NCBI RefSeq assembly: GCF_900243745.1
Contig: NZ_LT984798.1
Location: 434,001 to 498,000 of the forward strand
Reading direction: 5' to 3'
Length of the DNA: 64,000 nt
DNA from: Desulfovibrio sp. G11
GTDB lineage: Bacteria; Desulfobacterota; Desulfovibrionia; Desulfovibrionales; Desulfovibrionaceae
Both the position numbers and the translations under genes were made by a program. Under the pieces are notes generated by a model. The model saw nothing but the letters and a program-made list of their open reading frames with translations. It had not been told where the DNA came from and ran no database searches. Below, piece by piece: positions 63,676 to 64,000 of the stretch. How positions within the stretch are numbered: the first letter of the stretch is position 1; every line of letters starts with the position of its first letter.

Positions 63676-64000
63676 CAATGTTGTCCGGTTAAGCACCCAT
63701 AGCTAACAGGCTATAACTATAGGTGTTTATAGTTTTTCGTCTTCGCGGATTCAGAAGTTCTTCCAGAGAATCCTTGCCGAACAGATTCAAGCAAATGAGC
63801 TCGAAGAGTTGTTGCACCGACAGCCCAAGCTTGCTCAGGAATTTCTGATAGGCCAGGAGTAAATACACGGTCAGGGCCGTATAAATCTGGATGTGCACCG
63901 CATTCTCCGAGCGCCCGACAAAGCTTTTAATATGCAGATTTTGTTTGACTTCGCGGAAGAATATTTCAATTTGCCAGCGTTCTTTATAGATATCAGCAAT
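63676..64000 (-). mobile_element. IS4-family insertion sequence, copy 2, cut by the window edge
   Basis: It starts at the same right end as copy 1, CAATGTTGTCCGGTTAAG, and runs in the opposite orientation off the window. In the 325 bases visible I note one clear mismatch to copy 1 (GCGGATTC against GTGGATTC). The far end and the target duplication cannot be checked. Confidence 0.88.
63689..64000 (-). CDS. IS4-family transposase, 3' end of copy 2
   Basis: The last 103 codons of the same transposase as at 824-1969, open through the window edge. It includes the family's Y-(2)-R-(3)-E-(6)-K block (YKERWQIEIFFREVKQ) and ends with the same YSYSLLAMGA. The rest is outside the window. Confidence 0.88.
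   Translation of the reverse strand: MADIYKERWQIEIFFREVKQNLHIKSFVGRSENAVHIQIYTALTVYLLLAYQKFLSKLGLSVQQLFELICLNLFGKDSLEELLNPRRRKTINTYSYSLLAMGA

Overview
The window looks like the chromosome of a sulfate-reducing Desulfovibrionaceae bacterium (Desulfovibrio sensu lato). The evidence is the GC-rich coding sequence, the S10-spc-alpha ribosomal cluster with secY-map-rpmJ, the tig-clpP-clpX-lon order, a fliJ-motE-like pair, a selenocysteine-containing SelD, and Mu-like regulators in a prophage remnant. The genus is an inference from gene content and protein character, not a database match.

Layout. 1-2,000: the 3' end of a membrane-protein gene, a 146-bp IS5-type MITE and a complete IS4-family element. 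2,000-13,950 (minus strand): three tandem periplasmic OB-fold (BOF/YgiW-like) proteins, then an overlapping response regulator, sensor kinase, MdtA-like adaptor and two MdtB/MdtC-like RND pumps, which reads as a self-regulated envelope-stress efflux operon. 14,100-26,160: a Lar-like gene with a probably leaderless promoter, then a degraded mosaic prophage. The prophage has a LexA-type repressor, GemA and Mor (Mu-like), followed by a T7-like tail and internal-virion module; no head, terminase or transposase genes remain. It is interrupted by an IS3 element and bordered by an IS30 element. 27,250-30,560 (minus strand): two envelope proteins of unknown function, CobU and an AT-rich membrane protein. 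30,900-34,640: thiD, fliJ, a MotE-like gene and truA. 34,700-43,690 (minus strand): a YbjQ-like protein, lon, clpX, clpP, tig, tRNA-Leu(UAG) and selD. 44,206-44,919: a short-chain dehydrogenase. 45,587-46,668: a second IS30 copy. 46,673-61,459 (minus strand): 29 ribosomal and associated genes from rpsJ to rplQ. 62,204-63,565: a pseudo-receiver/TPR protein. 63,676-end: a second IS4 copy in inverted orientation.

The most informative observations are: (i) selD has an in-frame UGA at the catalytic position with a hairpin right after it, so the usual ORF call loses its N-terminus; (ii) the three BOF genes are arranged to be co-transcribed with a two-component system and a double RND pump; (iii) the prophage is a Mu-like/podovirus mosaic; (iv) four of five insertion sequences sit within a few bases of a stop codon or terminator; (v) a three-copy palindromic intergenic repeat (REP-like) is present. 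I found no CRISPR array, rRNA operon or clear riboswitch.
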